DNA of 64,000 nucleotides from JBJMQS01 sp045802605 (lineage in GTDB: Bacteria > Planctomycetota > Planctomycetia > Gemmatales > Gemmataceae), in the NCBI GenBank assembly GCA_045802605.1, contig JBJMQS010000019.1:241634-305633 (forward strand), read 5' to 3'. Positions 37,092 through 46,528 of the stretch are shown here, piece after piece (position 1 is the first letter of the stretch; the number at the start of each line of letters is the position of its first letter). Both the position numbers and the translations under genes were made by a program. Below the pieces are notes generated by a model that had not been told where the DNA came from, did no database searches, and was given only the letters and a program-made list of their open reading frames with translations.

Positions 37092-37706
37092 TCACGCCTT
37101 CGTTGGCTTGGCCAATTCCTTCTGCTTGATGACGTAGGCGTTCGCCTTGTCCATCGTCTCCAGTTCCGGCGGCAGATCGGTGTAGCCGGTGCGGGCGGGG
37201 ATTGGCATTTCGACCGGCTGATTCTTGGTCAATGACTTCATGCCGCGGACTTTGTCTTGAATCCGCATTAGGCCTTCGAGCAATGCTTCCGGGCGCGGCG
37301 GACAGCCGGGCACATACACGTCAACCGGCACGCACAGATCGACGCCTTTGACCACGTTGTAGCCGTACTTGTAGTACGGCCCGCCGCCGCAGGTGCAGGC
37401 GCCCATAGCGATCACGAACTTTGGATCGGGCATCTGGTTGTAAAGCCGGCGGACGCGGGAGGCCATTTTGTAATTGACAGTGCCGGCGACGATCATGAGG
37501 TCCGCTTGCCGCGGCGTGGCACGAAAAGCACCGGCCCCAAATCGGTCGATATCGAAGCGCGAGGCGCCAGTCGCCATCATCTCGATGGCGCAGCAAGCCA
37601 AGCCGAATGTCATGGGCCACATGCTCGATTGCCGGGCCCAGTTGATTGCCTGTTCCAAGGACGTGGTGACCACGCCTTCTTCAAAACGCCCTTCAAGCCA
37701 ACCCAT
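37092..37706 (-). CDS. nuoB: NADH-quinone oxidoreductase subunit B
   Basis: 204 residues. The four N2 cluster cysteines are present: the CC pair in [11 protein letters not shown], Cys in MGACTCGGG and Cys in [11 protein letters not shown]. Transfers electrons to quinone. A 40-residue Lys-rich tail is non-conserved. Confidence 0.98.
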   Translation of the reverse strand: MGWLEGRFEEGVVTTSLEQAINWARQSSMWPMTFGLACCAIEMMATGASRFDIDRFGAGAFRATPRQADLMIVAGTVNYKMASRVRRLYNQMPDPKFVIAMGACTCGGGPYYKYGYNVVKGVDLCVPVDVYVPGCPPRPEALLEGLMRIQDKVRGMKSLTKNQPVEMPIPARTGYTDLPPELETMDKANAYVIKQKELAKPTKA

Positions 37707-37730
37707 AAATAAAGGCTCCTCAGGATGAAT

Positions 37731-38219
37731 TCAAACCAATACCGGTTTGGATTCATCCTTCATCGTGCCGCTTTCATCCGTTGTCATTGGGCCACTATCT
37801 TTCCGCTGCGCTGCAAGGCTGCGGACCCAGTCCAAATCGCCGCGACGCCAGAGATAAGCATAACCCACCAGCAACACACCGAAGAAAAACAGAACGTCGA
37901 AAAAGGCGATCCAGGCCAAGCGATGGGCATCGACACTGCCGGCGTCAGCGGCATTGACGGCCTGACCAAACACGACAGCCCACGGGAAGAAGAATGCCAT
38001 TTCCACGTCGAAGACGACGAAGAGCAATGCGACGACATAGAACCGCAAATCGAACTGCACCCACGCGCTGCCGATCGTCGGCTCGCCGCATTCGTAGATG
38101 GTGCCCTTCTCCGGCGTCGCGTCTTTGGGCCGAAACAGCTTGCCCAACATCAGGTTGACCAAGACAAACCCGGCACCCGTCAAGAGAAAGAGCAGCAGAT
38201 AACCAACCGTCTTTGTCAT
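37731..38219 (-). CDS. nuoA: NADH-quinone oxidoreductase subunit A
   Basis: 162 residues from ATG 38219 (MTKTVGYLLLFLL). Three membrane segments; loop YECGEPTIGSAWVQFDLRFY and VVFDVEMAFFFPWAV are diagnostic of NuoA. A C-terminal hydrophilic tail of 30 residues extends the family length (about 120-130). An upstream open frame overlaps nuoI and is not family-like. Confidence 0.96.
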   Translation of the reverse strand: MTKTVGYLLLFLLTGAGFVLVNLMLGKLFRPKDATPEKGTIYECGEPTIGSAWVQFDLRFYVVALLFVVFDVEMAFFFPWAVVFGQAVNAADAGSVDAHRLAWIAFFDVLFFFGVLLVGYAYLWRRGDLDWVRSLAAQRKDSGPMTTDESGTMKDESKPVLV

Positions 38220-38230
38220 GCCACTCCTCG

Positions 38231-38815
38231 TTAGCTGGCAGCCGTCGGTGCGGGAGCAGGCGGCGCGGCAGCCGGCTCCGCGGGCTTCGGCGGCTCGGGC
38301 TTCTTTTCCCAGACCGGTTGCGTCGTGTACTTGTGCGCGGCGATGGCGGTCGGGTTCAAGCTCGCCTGACCCCAAGCCGTATCCAGCGGCAACTTGGCGT
38401 AATCGACCACGCAACCGTCGCGGCTAAAGCAGCTTTGATCGAATGTAGAGCCCATGAAAATGCAATCCACGGGGCATGGATCGACGCACAGGGCACAGAA
38501 CATGCACTTCGTGTAGTCGATCTTGAAGCCGGTGACTTTGAATCCCTTGAGCGGCGGCGTGGCCTTTTCTTTCTCGATATAGATGCAATCGACCGGGCAC
38601 GCTTTCGCGCACTTATCGCAGCCGATGCAGGTCGTGAGGTCGAAGCGATGAAAACCTCGATAGCGCGGCTTCACCGGCACCCCGCGTTCGGGGTACTCGA
38701 AGCGCTGCGTAAAGGTCTTCCTCTTATAGGTCTGGAAGAAGTACCAGAGCGTGACGTACATGCCCTGGGCAACCGTTACAACGGCGCGGGACACATCTCG
38801 GAGCCAGTCGCGCAT
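38231..38815 (-). CDS. nuoI: NADH-quinone oxidoreductase subunit I
   Basis: 194 residues from ATG 38815, preceded by AGGA. Two 4Fe-4S motifs, CIGCDKCAKACPVDC and CMFCALCVDPCPVDC, for clusters N6a and N6b. An Ala/Pro-rich tail of about 35 residues follows. It is the first gene of the operon; in most genomes nuoI lies after nuoH, so the I-A-B-C-D order is unusual. Confidence 0.96.
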   Translation of the reverse strand: MRDWLRDVSRAVVTVAQGMYVTLWYFFQTYKRKTFTQRFEYPERGVPVKPRYRGFHRFDLTTCIGCDKCAKACPVDCIYIEKEKATPPLKGFKVTGFKIDYTKCMFCALCVDPCPVDCIFMGSTFDQSCFSRDGCVVDYAKLPLDTAWGQASLNPTAIAAHKYTTQPVWEKKPEPPKPAEPAAAPPAPAPTAAS

Positions 38816-38853
38816 GGACAGATTCCTGTTGCGGTGGCGGGGAGTACAACGAC

Positions 38854-38881
38854 AGTATAGAAGAGGTGGACAGGGGTACAA
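38854..38881 (-). promoter_or_regulatory. Promoter candidate for nuoI-A-B-C-D
   Basis: TATACT (38859-38854) lies 16 bases after TTGTAC (38881-38876), oriented towards nuoI about 40 bases from its start, in the 96-base space divergent from clpS. The -10 is strong, the -35 weak. Confidence 0.45.
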
Positions 38882-38911
38882 GCGGCGTGGCAGCAGTCGC
38901 GAAACGCAAAC

Positions 38912-39259
38912 ATGAGCACCGAATCGACTGAACCGGTTGTCACAACGACTCGCCCCAAACCCGGGCAGAAGTCAAAGCAGAAACTGCTGCCGCCCTACCA
39001 CGTCATTATCCTCAATGACGATGACCATTCGTTCGACTTCGTCATTCACGTTTTGCGGGAAGTCTTCGGCTTCCCGGTCGAAAAGGCATTCCTGCACACC
39101 CTGGAGACGCACGAGAAGGGCCGATCCGTGGTCTGGACGGGACCAAAGGAAGTTGCGGAGCTCAAGGCCGAGCAAGTTGCGACCTTCCACGAAATCCGGC
39201 AGCGCGATGCCGCGAAGCTCGGGCCAATCGGCTGCGTGATCGAGCCAGCACCGGGATAA
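38912..39259 (+). CDS. clpS: ClpS-like Clp protease adaptor
   Basis: 115 residues. The core begins YHVIILNDDDHSFDFVIHVL, with the NDD motif of ClpS, then AFLHTLETHEKGRSVVWTG and VAELKAEQVATFHE. ClpS delivers N-degron substrates to ClpA/ClpC-ClpP. The N-terminal 30 residues are a disordered extension. Divergent from nuoI. Confidence 0.85.
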   Translation: MSTESTEPVVTTTRPKPGQKSKQKLLPPYHVIILNDDDHSFDFVIHVLREVFGFPVEKAFLHTLETHEKGRSVVWTGPKEVAELKAEQVATFHEIRQRDAAKLGPIGCVIEPAPG

Positions 39260-39264
39260 TGGTC

Positions 39265-39341
39265 TTGTTAGCCCGACGCGCCAGCGAGGGCGAACCCTTG
39301 CAAGCGCTCGCAGGGTTCGCCCTCGCTGGTCGGGCTAACAA
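39265..39341. repeat. Long inverted repeat between convergent clpS and amidase genes, TTGTTAGCC family, copy 1
   Basis: Arms TTGTTAGCCCGACGCGCCAG... and ...CTGGTCGGGCTAACAA with a 3-base bulge (GCG). Sits just after clpS and may terminate both convergent genes. A relative is at 46529-46619. Confidence 0.8.
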
Positions 39342-39352
39342 ATTAACGTCAA

Positions 39353-40150
39353 TCAATGACAGAAATACGCTGGCACCGGGATCGCCTCGGGGTTCGGCGA
39401 ACGATAATGGCCCTGATACGCATGGCCGCACGAGCAGCCTTCAGTGGACCACCGCGCGGGTGGCTCCCATTCGCATGACAAATTCAGGTGCCGGCGAAGA
39501 TACGGGTTCATCGAATCATCGAAAAAGAAATCGCGTGGATAGGTCGCCCGGGGACGAGTCGTGCACGGATCGATCGCTCCGGCGTAGGCCAATGCTTCCA
39601 ACACCACTTCCGAACAGAAATAGGAATCATGCGGGCCTTGGCAGCCGCCCATGAAGCGTGTGCGAATTGGGCCGCGACTTCGCAGCGGAGTCACTTGCCC
39701 CATCAATCGCCAGAGCGCGTAATCTTTGCCGCGCTGTGTGAGTGCGAACTCTGTGAGCCGGCAGTTTTCTTCTGGGGTCAAAGGAACTCTGCGGCGGCGC
39801 ACCCACACTCGGCCGCGGTTGCAATGATGGAACTTGAGCCGTTCGTACAAACTGCAGACTTCGACCTTGCTCGAATCATCCGGGCCCGACTCCAACGTTG
39901 CGAGTTCTCCATCGGGCAGCAATACCACGACGCCCGAATGATAAGGATGACCAGAAAAAGCGAGCTTGTAACCTAAGTCCCATTTGTGGGTGGCATCATC
40001 GGTGAAAAAAAGAATGTCGCCGGGCTGCGGCTCATAAGGGCGAGACGGTCCGCGCAGGCAATGATCTAGGCAATACGCCGGTTGAAAAAGCTCGCCGTAG
40101 TAGCACGGCAGGTTTGTTCCCAACGCCAGCATGGCCAAAATGACGCTCAT
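39353..40150 (-). CDS. Permuted papain-like (YiiX/NlpC-P60-related) hydrolase
   Basis: 265 residues. A short hydrophobic N-terminus (MSVILAMLALGTNL) may be a signal. The fold pattern is PQPGDILFFTDDATHKWDLG, YHSGVVVLLPDGELATLES (catalytic His) and a C-terminal DSYFCSEVVLEALAYAG with the Cys in FCSE, the circularly permuted order of YiiX/YaeF proteins. Members are peptidoglycan or lipid-linked amidases. Several extra cysteines lie at the C-terminus (CSCGH). Substrate unknown. Confidence 0.7.
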   Translation of the reverse strand: MSVILAMLALGTNLPCYYGELFQPAYCLDHCLRGPSRPYEPQPGDILFFTDDATHKWDLGYKLAFSGHPYHSGVVVLLPDGELATLESGPDDSSKVEVCSLYERLKFHHCNRGRVWVRRRRVPLTPEENCRLTEFALTQRGKDYALWRLMGQVTPLRSRGPIRTRFMGGCQGPHDSYFCSEVVLEALAYAGAIDPCTTRPRATYPRDFFFDDSMNPYLRRHLNLSCEWEPPARWSTEGCSCGHAYQGHYRSPNPEAIPVPAYFCH

Positions 40151-40260
40151 CCTGAACCGTCTCAGTTGATATGGGCGGATTATCTTTTTATCAGCCGATT
40201 CAATGCGGCTACTGGATAGGGTTCGAAGCGGAATGTTGCCAGGCCGTCAAAATGTAACGA

Positions 40261-41745
40261 TCAATCCGGCAAATCGGACGGGCGCGGCTCTGGCAGTGCA
40301 AAACAAACGAGCACCGCCACCAGTGCTAGGCTAAAGGCCACGCACGCGGAGGCAAACGCATATCGCTCAGGCATCGTCTGGCCGGGCATCCATGGTATCG
40401 CAGTCAAGCCGGCGGTGACCGCGGCGAAGAGCGTTCCGAAGAGCCGGCCGCCAATGTTCGCCGCGAAGCTCTCGCCGGTGCCGCGCAGGTGCAGCGGGTA
40501 CACGCGCGGCAAATAGTTTCCCCAGAAGCTGAACTGAGCGACGGTGAAAAGCGCCGCGAAGAAGATGCCAATGGACACGGTCGTCACGGGCAACGTGCCG
40601 AACGAAACAGATTTGCCATTCACCATGAATGAAGGCATGGAGAAGACCGCATACGTCCTGTTCTCCATAGTCAGACAGAAATAAAAGACGAGCGGCACGA
40701 CAATGAGCGCTGGAATTTGGAAGACATGGAGCAGCCGGCGGCGGCTGACGATTCGCACGGCGAGAAACGCCAGCACGAATCGGCCGACGAGCCCGCCCAC
40801 TTCTTGCATCTTGGTGTAATCAGCGGCCACGGATTGAATGTGCTTTCGTGCGTCGGGCGGCGACTTATCCGCAATCGTTTGCTTGACATCGGATAGCCCC
40901 GGGACGATCTCCGGCAATTGTTGAATAGCGCCGAACGCGATGCCATAAGCGCACGCAAACAAGATGGTCGTGACGATCGTGGTTCGCAAATAGGCCGGCG
41001 CAAACAATTCGCCGAAGCTGGGCCGGCGGAGCGTGCCCTGCTCTTTCTTTTCGCGCCAGGCCGGCGACTCGGGGAGGAACGGGCGAATCAATAACAACGG
41101 CAGTGCGGGAATGAGGCCTGACATGAGCGTGTAGCGCCACGGCTCGCGGTCATGGCCGGCACCAATGCTGCCCCACCACGAGGTGGCCCAACTGGGCACC
41201 GTGATCGCCGGCAATTGATCGGACAAGGCAATCGCCAGCGAGAATGCAAACGCCACGAGCAAACCGCCGATGGACGAGAATGCCTGGGTGTAGCCGAGCA
41301 CTCGCTCGCGTTGGCGTGGGTCATCGAATAGTTCCGCCAACCAAGCGATCGCGGCGACGAATTCGACGCACACGCCGATGAAGGTGGTGCAGCGAAAAAC
41401 GAGTAGCATCGGCAACGAAGTGGAAAATCCCGCGAGAAATGCAGAGACCGAATAGACGAGGATGCTCCACGTCAGCACCCGGCGTCGGCCGAGCCGATCC
41501 GTGAGATAGCCGCCGAGCAGGCCGAAGATGCCACCCGCAACGGCGGGCAAGTAAAACATGATCGCGCGCCACCAAGCGACATACGCTTGAAACGCAGCTT
41601 GATCGTTCGGCGAGACCGTCGCCATTTCGCGAATGGCCGGCGGCAACACCAGAGGCAGCATCAAGAGTTCATAGATATCGAACGCAAAGCCGACCGCGGC
41701 GATGAAGACGATGAGCCAACGGATTGGAGCGGAGATGGTATTCAC
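40261..41745 (-). CDS. MFS transporter
   Basis: 494 residues, about 12 membrane segments. The loop 2-3 signature GGYLTDRLGRRRVLTW is clear, and the acidic GFAFDIYELLMLPL in segment 1 is typical of the metabolite:H+ symporter/sugar-porter branch. A large loop of about 75 residues between segments 7 and 8 (IVPGLSDVKQTIADKSPPDA) is unusual. Substrate cannot be told. Confidence 0.88.
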   Translation of the reverse strand: MNTISAPIRWLIVFIAAVGFAFDIYELLMLPLVLPPAIREMATVSPNDQAAFQAYVAWWRAIMFYLPAVAGGIFGLLGGYLTDRLGRRRVLTWSILVYSVSAFLAGFSTSLPMLLVFRCTTFIGVCVEFVAAIAWLAELFDDPRQRERVLGYTQAFSSIGGLLVAFAFSLAIALSDQLPAITVPSWATSWWGSIGAGHDREPWRYTLMSGLIPALPLLLIRPFLPESPAWREKKEQGTLRRPSFGELFAPAYLRTTIVTTILFACAYGIAFGAIQQLPEIVPGLSDVKQTIADKSPPDARKHIQSVAADYTKMQEVGGLVGRFVLAFLAVRIVSRRRLLHVFQIPALIVVPLVFYFCLTMENRTYAVFSMPSFMVNGKSVSFGTLPVTTVSIGIFFAALFTVAQFSFWGNYLPRVYPLHLRGTGESFAANIGGRLFGTLFAAVTAGLTAIPWMPGQTMPERYAFASACVAFSLALVAVLVCFALPEPRPSDLPD

Positions 41746-41771
41746 ACGGTGACTTTATGATCATTCTAAAG

Positions 41772-41848
41772 AGCGTCGAGCCGTAAGGCCGACCTGGAAG
41801 GTCCGAAGTTACAGAGTCTTCCACGTCGGCCTTACGGCTCGACGCTCA
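41772..41848. repeat. Long inverted repeat, GAGCGTCGA family, copy 2
   Basis: Arms GAGCGTCGAGCCGTAAGGCC... and ...GGCCTTACGGCTCGACGCTC, about 29 bases each. It lies between the MFS start and the stop of the upstream metallopeptidase-like gene. Same family as 14014-14101. Confidence 0.8.
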
Positions 41849-41858
41849 TAAAGACGGA

Positions 41859-43397
41859 TCACCGCCCGGCGAGGCGATCGACTTCGGTGAAGGTTGCGCG
41901 AAGCCAGCGGTCTTCCAGATCAGCGGTGCTGCGGAAGCCGTAGTGTTTTGCCAGAGCCGCGTCGAAGCCGCGGCTCGCATCGTGCATGAACTTCACAAAC
42001 TCGGCCGGGCCTTTCATGTTCACCAGGAATTCGACCACCGAAACGCTCTCGATGTAAAAGACCGTGACCATCGAAGCGCTGGGGTATTCCGTCTGGCTCA
42101 CCAACTGCCCGAGATGGATCAACTGCCCGGCTTCGCGGCGGCGGATCAGCGTCCGCGAATATCGCTCCACCTGTGAACGTGGCTCGGCGAGCACGGCCAT
42201 GCCCTCGTCGGCCCAGCGCGGCAGCGGCGCGTCGGCGAACAAGTCGCCAAGGACGACATGGGTAGTCTCATGCGGCAACACGCAACCCAGGAAATTCGAA
42301 TCATCAACGCGCAGGTCCATTCGCCGCGACATGACCCGGCCATTCTGCGCTTTGATCGTCGAGTGGCCGGGCGAAGTCGGGTTCTGACCCGTCACCTTGG
42401 CATAGTCGGCGCCGTTTGCGTACAGATACAGCTCGCAGATCGGCTTCCAGGCCGGCGGGTTTGTCGTCGCCCACTTGGCAAATGCCGCGGCCCGGTGCTG
42501 CTCGGCTAGCTTCACGATTTGCTCGGCCGCTTCGCGCGGCTGATTGTGGTAAAGGCGGAAATTTGCGGATTCGGCTTTGGCCCAGCCATCGGTCGCGGCC
42601 GTGTGCTTGATGGAACCCGAAGGTACGGGGATGCCCGAATTGTTTTGGGCAGACAGCTCTCCGAGCAATTTGTTGCCGAACTTCTCAAGCTCGCTATCTT
42701 TGGGAGCCATCGCGAGCGCGGAGCGCACTTCGTTCTCAAGTGCGCCGACCGTCGGCGGATTGGCTGAGTTCATCCGCGTGACCACATCGTTCAGCAAGCA
42801 ATAGGCCCACTGCGATTGCTGCGCGCTACTCAAACTTGGGCCGGACTTACTAGCGCGGGAGAAGAAGTCGGCGGCTTCATCGTAGTGCTGACTCCCGAAG
42901 GCTTGCTCGGCTTGCACGAGCAAATCGTGACCCGCCTCACGGTCGGCGAGAGGCACTTGCTGAAACGGATCGTCATCCGGGCGCACGCCGCGGACCACAC
43001 TGCCGCGCGGCGCTTCGGGCTGCTTGACGACGGTTGCCGGTGGTGTCGGCGACATGGGCGGCGTGGCCGGCTTGGAAGACTTCTCGAGAATGGCGAGACG
43101 TTGCCGATAGACTTCGACGGACTCGACTTTGCCGCCAAGCTGCAAATCTTTCAGATAGCCGACATAGGCTTCGCGCAGAGTTGCTAGGAATGTGGGGTCG
43201 CCGTGCGTGCGGTCGAGTTGCTTTTCGAGAATGTCCACGGCTTTGGCGTACTCGCCGCGGATGATGAGCTCGCGGCCAGAGCGAACTGCTTCTTGCACGG
43301 CGAGCGCATCGGCGATTTCGCGCGGGCGGTCCGCGGCGAAGGCGGGCGCAGTAACGATCAATGCAACGAGCGCGAGCCAGCGTAAGGAGGGCGCCAT
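41859..43397 (-). CDS. Secreted gluzincin-like (peptidase MA type) protein
   Basis: 512 residues with signal peptide MAPSLRWLALVALIVTAPAFA. Residues 30-240 are helical and TPR-like around a Pro-rich linker. The C-terminal domain holds HETTH (near residue 375) and a downstream WADEGMAVL (near 398), the HExxH plus Glu zinc arrangement of MA-type peptidases. Inferred exported zinc peptidase. Confidence 0.75.
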   Translation of the reverse strand: MAPSLRWLALVALIVTAPAFAADRPREIADALAVQEAVRSGRELIIRGEYAKAVDILEKQLDRTHGDPTFLATLREAYVGYLKDLQLGGKVESVEVYRQRLAILEKSSKPATPPMSPTPPATVVKQPEAPRGSVVRGVRPDDDPFQQVPLADREAGHDLLVQAEQAFGSQHYDEAADFFSRASKSGPSLSSAQQSQWAYCLLNDVVTRMNSANPPTVGALENEVRSALAMAPKDSELEKFGNKLLGELSAQNNSGIPVPSGSIKHTAATDGWAKAESANFRLYHNQPREAAEQIVKLAEQHRAAAFAKWATTNPPAWKPICELYLYANGADYAKVTGQNPTSPGHSTIKAQNGRVMSRRMDLRVDDSNFLGCVLPHETTHVVLGDLFADAPLPRWADEGMAVLAEPRSQVERYSRTLIRRREAGQLIHLGQLVSQTEYPSASMVTVFYIESVSVVEFLVNMKGPAEFVKFMHDASRGFDAALAKHYGFRSTADLEDRWLRATFTEVDRLAGR

Positions 43398-43583
43398 CAG
43401 GAGCGTCCTTGCTCAAAGAGGTGGGACCGGTTCGCGAGGCGGGCCGGGGACTATTTCCCGGAGTTGCGAGCCGGGCCGCGGGAATGCACGGTCCTGGCGC
43501 AGCCGCGACGTGTCAGAGGGTACCGGAGGGGGAAAATACTGGCAAGCCGAAGTGAAATGGCCAGTAAAGTGGGCGGGAATCCG

Positions 43584-44303
43584 TTATTTGGCCAATTTTG
43601 CCAGCCTGATGCGGACTTCCTTCTTCTCGACCGCTTTCACCATGGCCTCATTGGCCTTCGCAAGCAGATGCCTTTCGATCGATGGCTTCCATTGATGAAT
43701 CATCTCATGCCCGGCGACGCCGACGACCTTGGCAAAATCCCCGCCGAGCCCGGCCACATGCTCGACATGGAGGTTGTCGTAGCCGACGTCGCTCTTGAGA
43801 ACCTTCGCTTGGCAGACAATATCGGGCAGCAAGTTCTTGAATTCGGTCTTAGTGGTGACTTCGCAGTGAAGCGTCGCACTCACCCGGGCGCGAGCGCGGA
43901 TTGATGCGCCATACATCTTGATGCCGCTTTCCCATTGCTGTTGATCGGCTTCGAACTGCACGTCGCCGGCGATGTGCAGCGTAAAGGTAATGACGCCGGG
44001 CTTGGGCGATGCGAAGTCGCGGACCTCGAGAACGAGCGTCTGATGGGGATTGATCGCATCGATGCGAACCTCCCGCCAGAGGCCATCGTTCCGCGGCGAA
44101 CGTTCCACGACCGGCTTGCCGTGGCGAAATGTGAAGACTTTGACGTCCTTGGTTTTGCCCCAGTCCTTTTGGGATTGGTAGAGCGGCGCGGGCAAGTGTT
44201 GCAGAAGTAGCGTCCGGAGGGTTTGGGAAAGCTGATCGGGGGCAGCGGTTGGGGCCGCGGCGGGGAGAGTGAGCAGGAAAACAGCGGCAATGGTGATGGG
44301 CAT
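43584..44303 (-). CDS. Secreted protein of unknown function
   Basis: 239 residues with N-terminal signal MPITIAAVFLLTLPAAAPTA. A beta-rich domain (about 50-190) alternates hydrophobic strands (TLVLEVRDFASPKPGVITFT, RVSATLHCEVTTKTEFKNLL), and the C-terminus is a basic helix. I do not recognise a family. The gap of 186 bases to the metallopeptidase-like gene on the left shows nothing but a GC-rich leader. Confidence 0.75.
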   Translation of the reverse strand: MPITIAAVFLLTLPAAAPTAAPDQLSQTLRTLLLQHLPAPLYQSQKDWGKTKDVKVFTFRHGKPVVERSPRNDGLWREVRIDAINPHQTLVLEVRDFASPKPGVITFTLHIAGDVQFEADQQQWESGIKMYGASIRARARVSATLHCEVTTKTEFKNLLPDIVCQAKVLKSDVGYDNLHVEHVAGLGGDFAKVVGVAGHEMIHQWKPSIERHLLAKANEAMVKAVEKKEVRIRLAKLAK

Positions 44304-44402
44304 AAGCTCATCCGTTGGTTCACCGAATACTCGACGTGAATGATCCGCCGAATATTCTCGAAAAATGTGAGTTGCCCGCGCGGCCGGGCTGGAGACTTGT
44401 GT

Positions 44403-44573
44403 ATTTCGTGGCCGGGGCAGAAGCTACTTAGATTTCGTGGCTTGGTCTGAAGCTTCTTCCATTTCGTGGCCGGGTCTGAAGGTCGCCCTTTGGCGACCGA
44501 AGGCCTGGTTGAACCCGCGAGCGCTTGCCACTTCACCGGGCCTTCGCAGAGCCTCAGACCCGGCCACCGAAAT
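44403..44573. repeat. Three 29-bp tandem repeats plus one inverted copy
   Basis: ATTTCGTGGC(C/T) units start at 44403, 44432 and 44461, exactly 29 bases apart (the unit reads about ATTTCGTGGCCGGGTCTGAA plus GCTACTTAG-like). An inverted relative (CTCAGACCCGGCCACCGAAAT-like) ends at 44573, so the third copy can form a long stem with it. This is all that the 318-base gap 44304-44621 holds. Confidence 0.7.
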
Positions 44574-44621
44574 GCAAGGACTCTGCCGGGGGCCGCGAAA
44601 TCGACACGAATCTCCAAACAG

Positions 44622-45425
44622 TCAGCCCGCCTTCGCCCCATCCATCTTCTCTTCACTCGCCTCCGCCTCTGCCAACATGCGTTTGGCTTCGCGGGCCCAG
44701 CGCCAGCTGCGCAGGCGATCCATCCACGGTGCGTAGTCGAGATCCTGCAAGGCCTGATCGAGCACCTGGGCCGCTTCACTCGGCAAATTGTTTTCCATCA
44801 AGCACTCAGCCAGCAGACATTTGTTTTCCAAGTTCGGCATTCGCTTGGTGTACTCGCGGCATGCGGCCAGCGTGTCGGCCGATTTGCCGCGAGCGTCGTG
44901 AACGTCGATGAGCGTGCGGCGAGCGCGGTAGTTTTGCCAACGGTCTTCGCGATTGATGAGCTTCTCCAAAGGCGCGATCGCATCATCGGGAGTGCCCAGA
45001 ATCACTTTGCATTCCGCAAGCGCATGCAAGCCGGCACAGTAGTCCGGCTCGAAGGCTAAGACGGCTTCCAGTTGCGGGATGGCCTCGGCGTGCTGGCCCT
45101 TCTCCATCAGGCGTTCGGCCAAGGCGAATCGCGTGGCGACCGTCGGCGTCCGCTCAACCCGGTAGCGCAGCTCATCGAGCGACATCTTGCGATCGCGCGG
45201 CGCAGTTGGCCGCACACCGCGAAAGCGAAAGTGGCGAAACTTCACCGCGAAGAAATAGGCCCAAGGGCCGATGGGCTGGAAGATGAAAATGACCCAATAC
45301 CAAAACGACTCAGCGCCGCGATTGTAGGCATCGACGATCATCCAAATCGTAAATGCCAATTGCAGCAGGCCGAGGCTTTCGGCCAGCATAGGAGAATCGG
45401 CAAACCAGTGAGTGAAGAAGTGCAT
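44622..45425 (-). CDS. Membrane-anchored TPR protein
   Basis: 267 residues. Two N-terminal membrane segments (about 15-32 and 40-62) with a W/Y/F-rich PLDc-N-like pattern (FWYWVIFIFQPIGPWAYFF), then a cytoplasmic TPR-type solenoid (TRFALAERLMEKGQHAEAIP, then ECKVILGTPDDAIAPLEKLI). Probably a scaffold or adaptor; partner unknown. Closely packed behind the rhomboid gene (6 bases). Confidence 0.75.
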   Translation of the reverse strand: MHFFTHWFADSPMLAESLGLLQLAFTIWMIVDAYNRGAESFWYWVIFIFQPIGPWAYFFAVKFRHFRFRGVRPTAPRDRKMSLDELRYRVERTPTVATRFALAERLMEKGQHAEAIPQLEAVLAFEPDYCAGLHALAECKVILGTPDDAIAPLEKLINREDRWQNYRARRTLIDVHDARGKSADTLAACREYTKRMPNLENKCLLAECLMENNLPSEAAQVLDQALQDLDYAPWMDRLRSWRWAREAKRMLAEAEASEEKMDGAKAG

Positions 45426-45431
45426 GGCCGG

Positions 45432-46466
45432 CTAAGACTTGGCTCCTCGATACCGTGCGCTCGCTTCATCCAGCAAAGCTCGCTCGTCGTCGGTCAGGCT
45501 TTCTTTGCCGTGCTCGCTGATCTTTTTCAAGACTTCATCGACGCGGTCGGCTAGCTCACTGCGCTTCGGATGCGACAAGATCACAGGCTCGCGGAACGGC
45601 CCAGTTTTCCGCCGCACTCGCCGGCGCGGCTGGCGGTCGAATGCCACATCCAGCCGCAAGCCGAATCGCCAATACAGGAAACCAAATGCGAGTCCGCCGA
45701 GATGCCCGGCGTGCGCCACTTGCGTGAACACCCTCTCACCCGAAAGTGTCAACAGGATCGGGTGAAGATCGTAAATCACATATCCGCCCAGAAGCACCCA
45801 CAACGGGACCGGGATCAAGAAGAAGAGCAGGAACTCTTCGTTGGGGTAATAAATGGTGTAGACCATCATCACTCCCATTACCGCGCCGGATGCGCCGATC
45901 GCCGGGATGAGATTGTGGGTGTAGAAAGCCAGGCCCACATAAGCGAGCGAACCGCAGATGGCTGCCGCAAGGTAGAAGAGCAAAAACTCGCGCGAGCCAT
46001 ACATCTGCTCAAGCCGGCGGCCAAACCAATAGAGCATCAGCATGTTGAAGACGATGTGCCAGATGTTGTGACGATCGTGGCAGAACGCGGACGTGACGAG
46101 CCGCCAGACCTGTCCCTTCTTAATCGTCTTAACCGGATCGAGTTCAAGCCACTCTTGCACGGTCGAATGTTGCGCTGAGGGCACATGGGCCAACATCTCG
46201 TCAATGCGGTCGCGCATTTTTTGCCCAGCTTCGTCGTCAGGTTCCGCTAATTCCTGTGCGTCTGGGTCGCCATAGGCGAAATGCGGACGGATCGGTTGAG
46301 TGATGAAGATCTGCAAAAGAAAGACGGCAACGTTGAGGAAGATCAAATACTTGACGACCGGGAACTCGACGCCCCAGGCGGCGATGGGCGAGCCGGTCGG
46401 CTTTTCACGATAGTAGTCGCGGTCGAGAAATCCCACGGTGAGCGCCCTGGGTGAAACTTGGGCCAT
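45432..46466 (-). CDS. Rhomboid-family intramembrane serine protease
   Basis: 344 residues from ATG 46466 (MAQVSPRALTVGFLDRDYY). Catalytic Ser in GASGAV (near residue 190) and His in AGHLGG (near 251) are present, along with the oxyanion-region HIVFNMLMLYWFG. A 65-residue luminal insertion with acidic composition lies after segment 1. The C-terminal tail (LTDDERALLDEASARYR) resembles a cytoplasmic add-on seen in planctomycete rhomboids. Cleaves membrane-anchored substrates. Confidence 0.9.
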   Translation of the reverse strand: MAQVSPRALTVGFLDRDYYREKPTGSPIAAWGVEFPVVKYLIFLNVAVFLLQIFITQPIRPHFAYGDPDAQELAEPDDEAGQKMRDRIDEMLAHVPSAQHSTVQEWLELDPVKTIKKGQVWRLVTSAFCHDRHNIWHIVFNMLMLYWFGRRLEQMYGSREFLLFYLAAAICGSLAYVGLAFYTHNLIPAIGASGAVMGVMMVYTIYYPNEEFLLFFLIPVPLWVLLGGYVIYDLHPILLTLSGERVFTQVAHAGHLGGLAFGFLYWRFGLRLDVAFDRQPRRRVRRKTGPFREPVILSHPKRSELADRVDEVLKKISEHGKESLTDDERALLDEASARYRGAKS

Positions 46467-46528
46467 CCTACCGCGCCGGCGAGGCGAATGCCATAAATTA
46501 GCGCTATCTACGAGCGCCAATTCATTCC

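Noticed and set aside
44403..44489. CRISPR-like array
   Set aside because: Units are directly adjacent with no spacers and only three copies.
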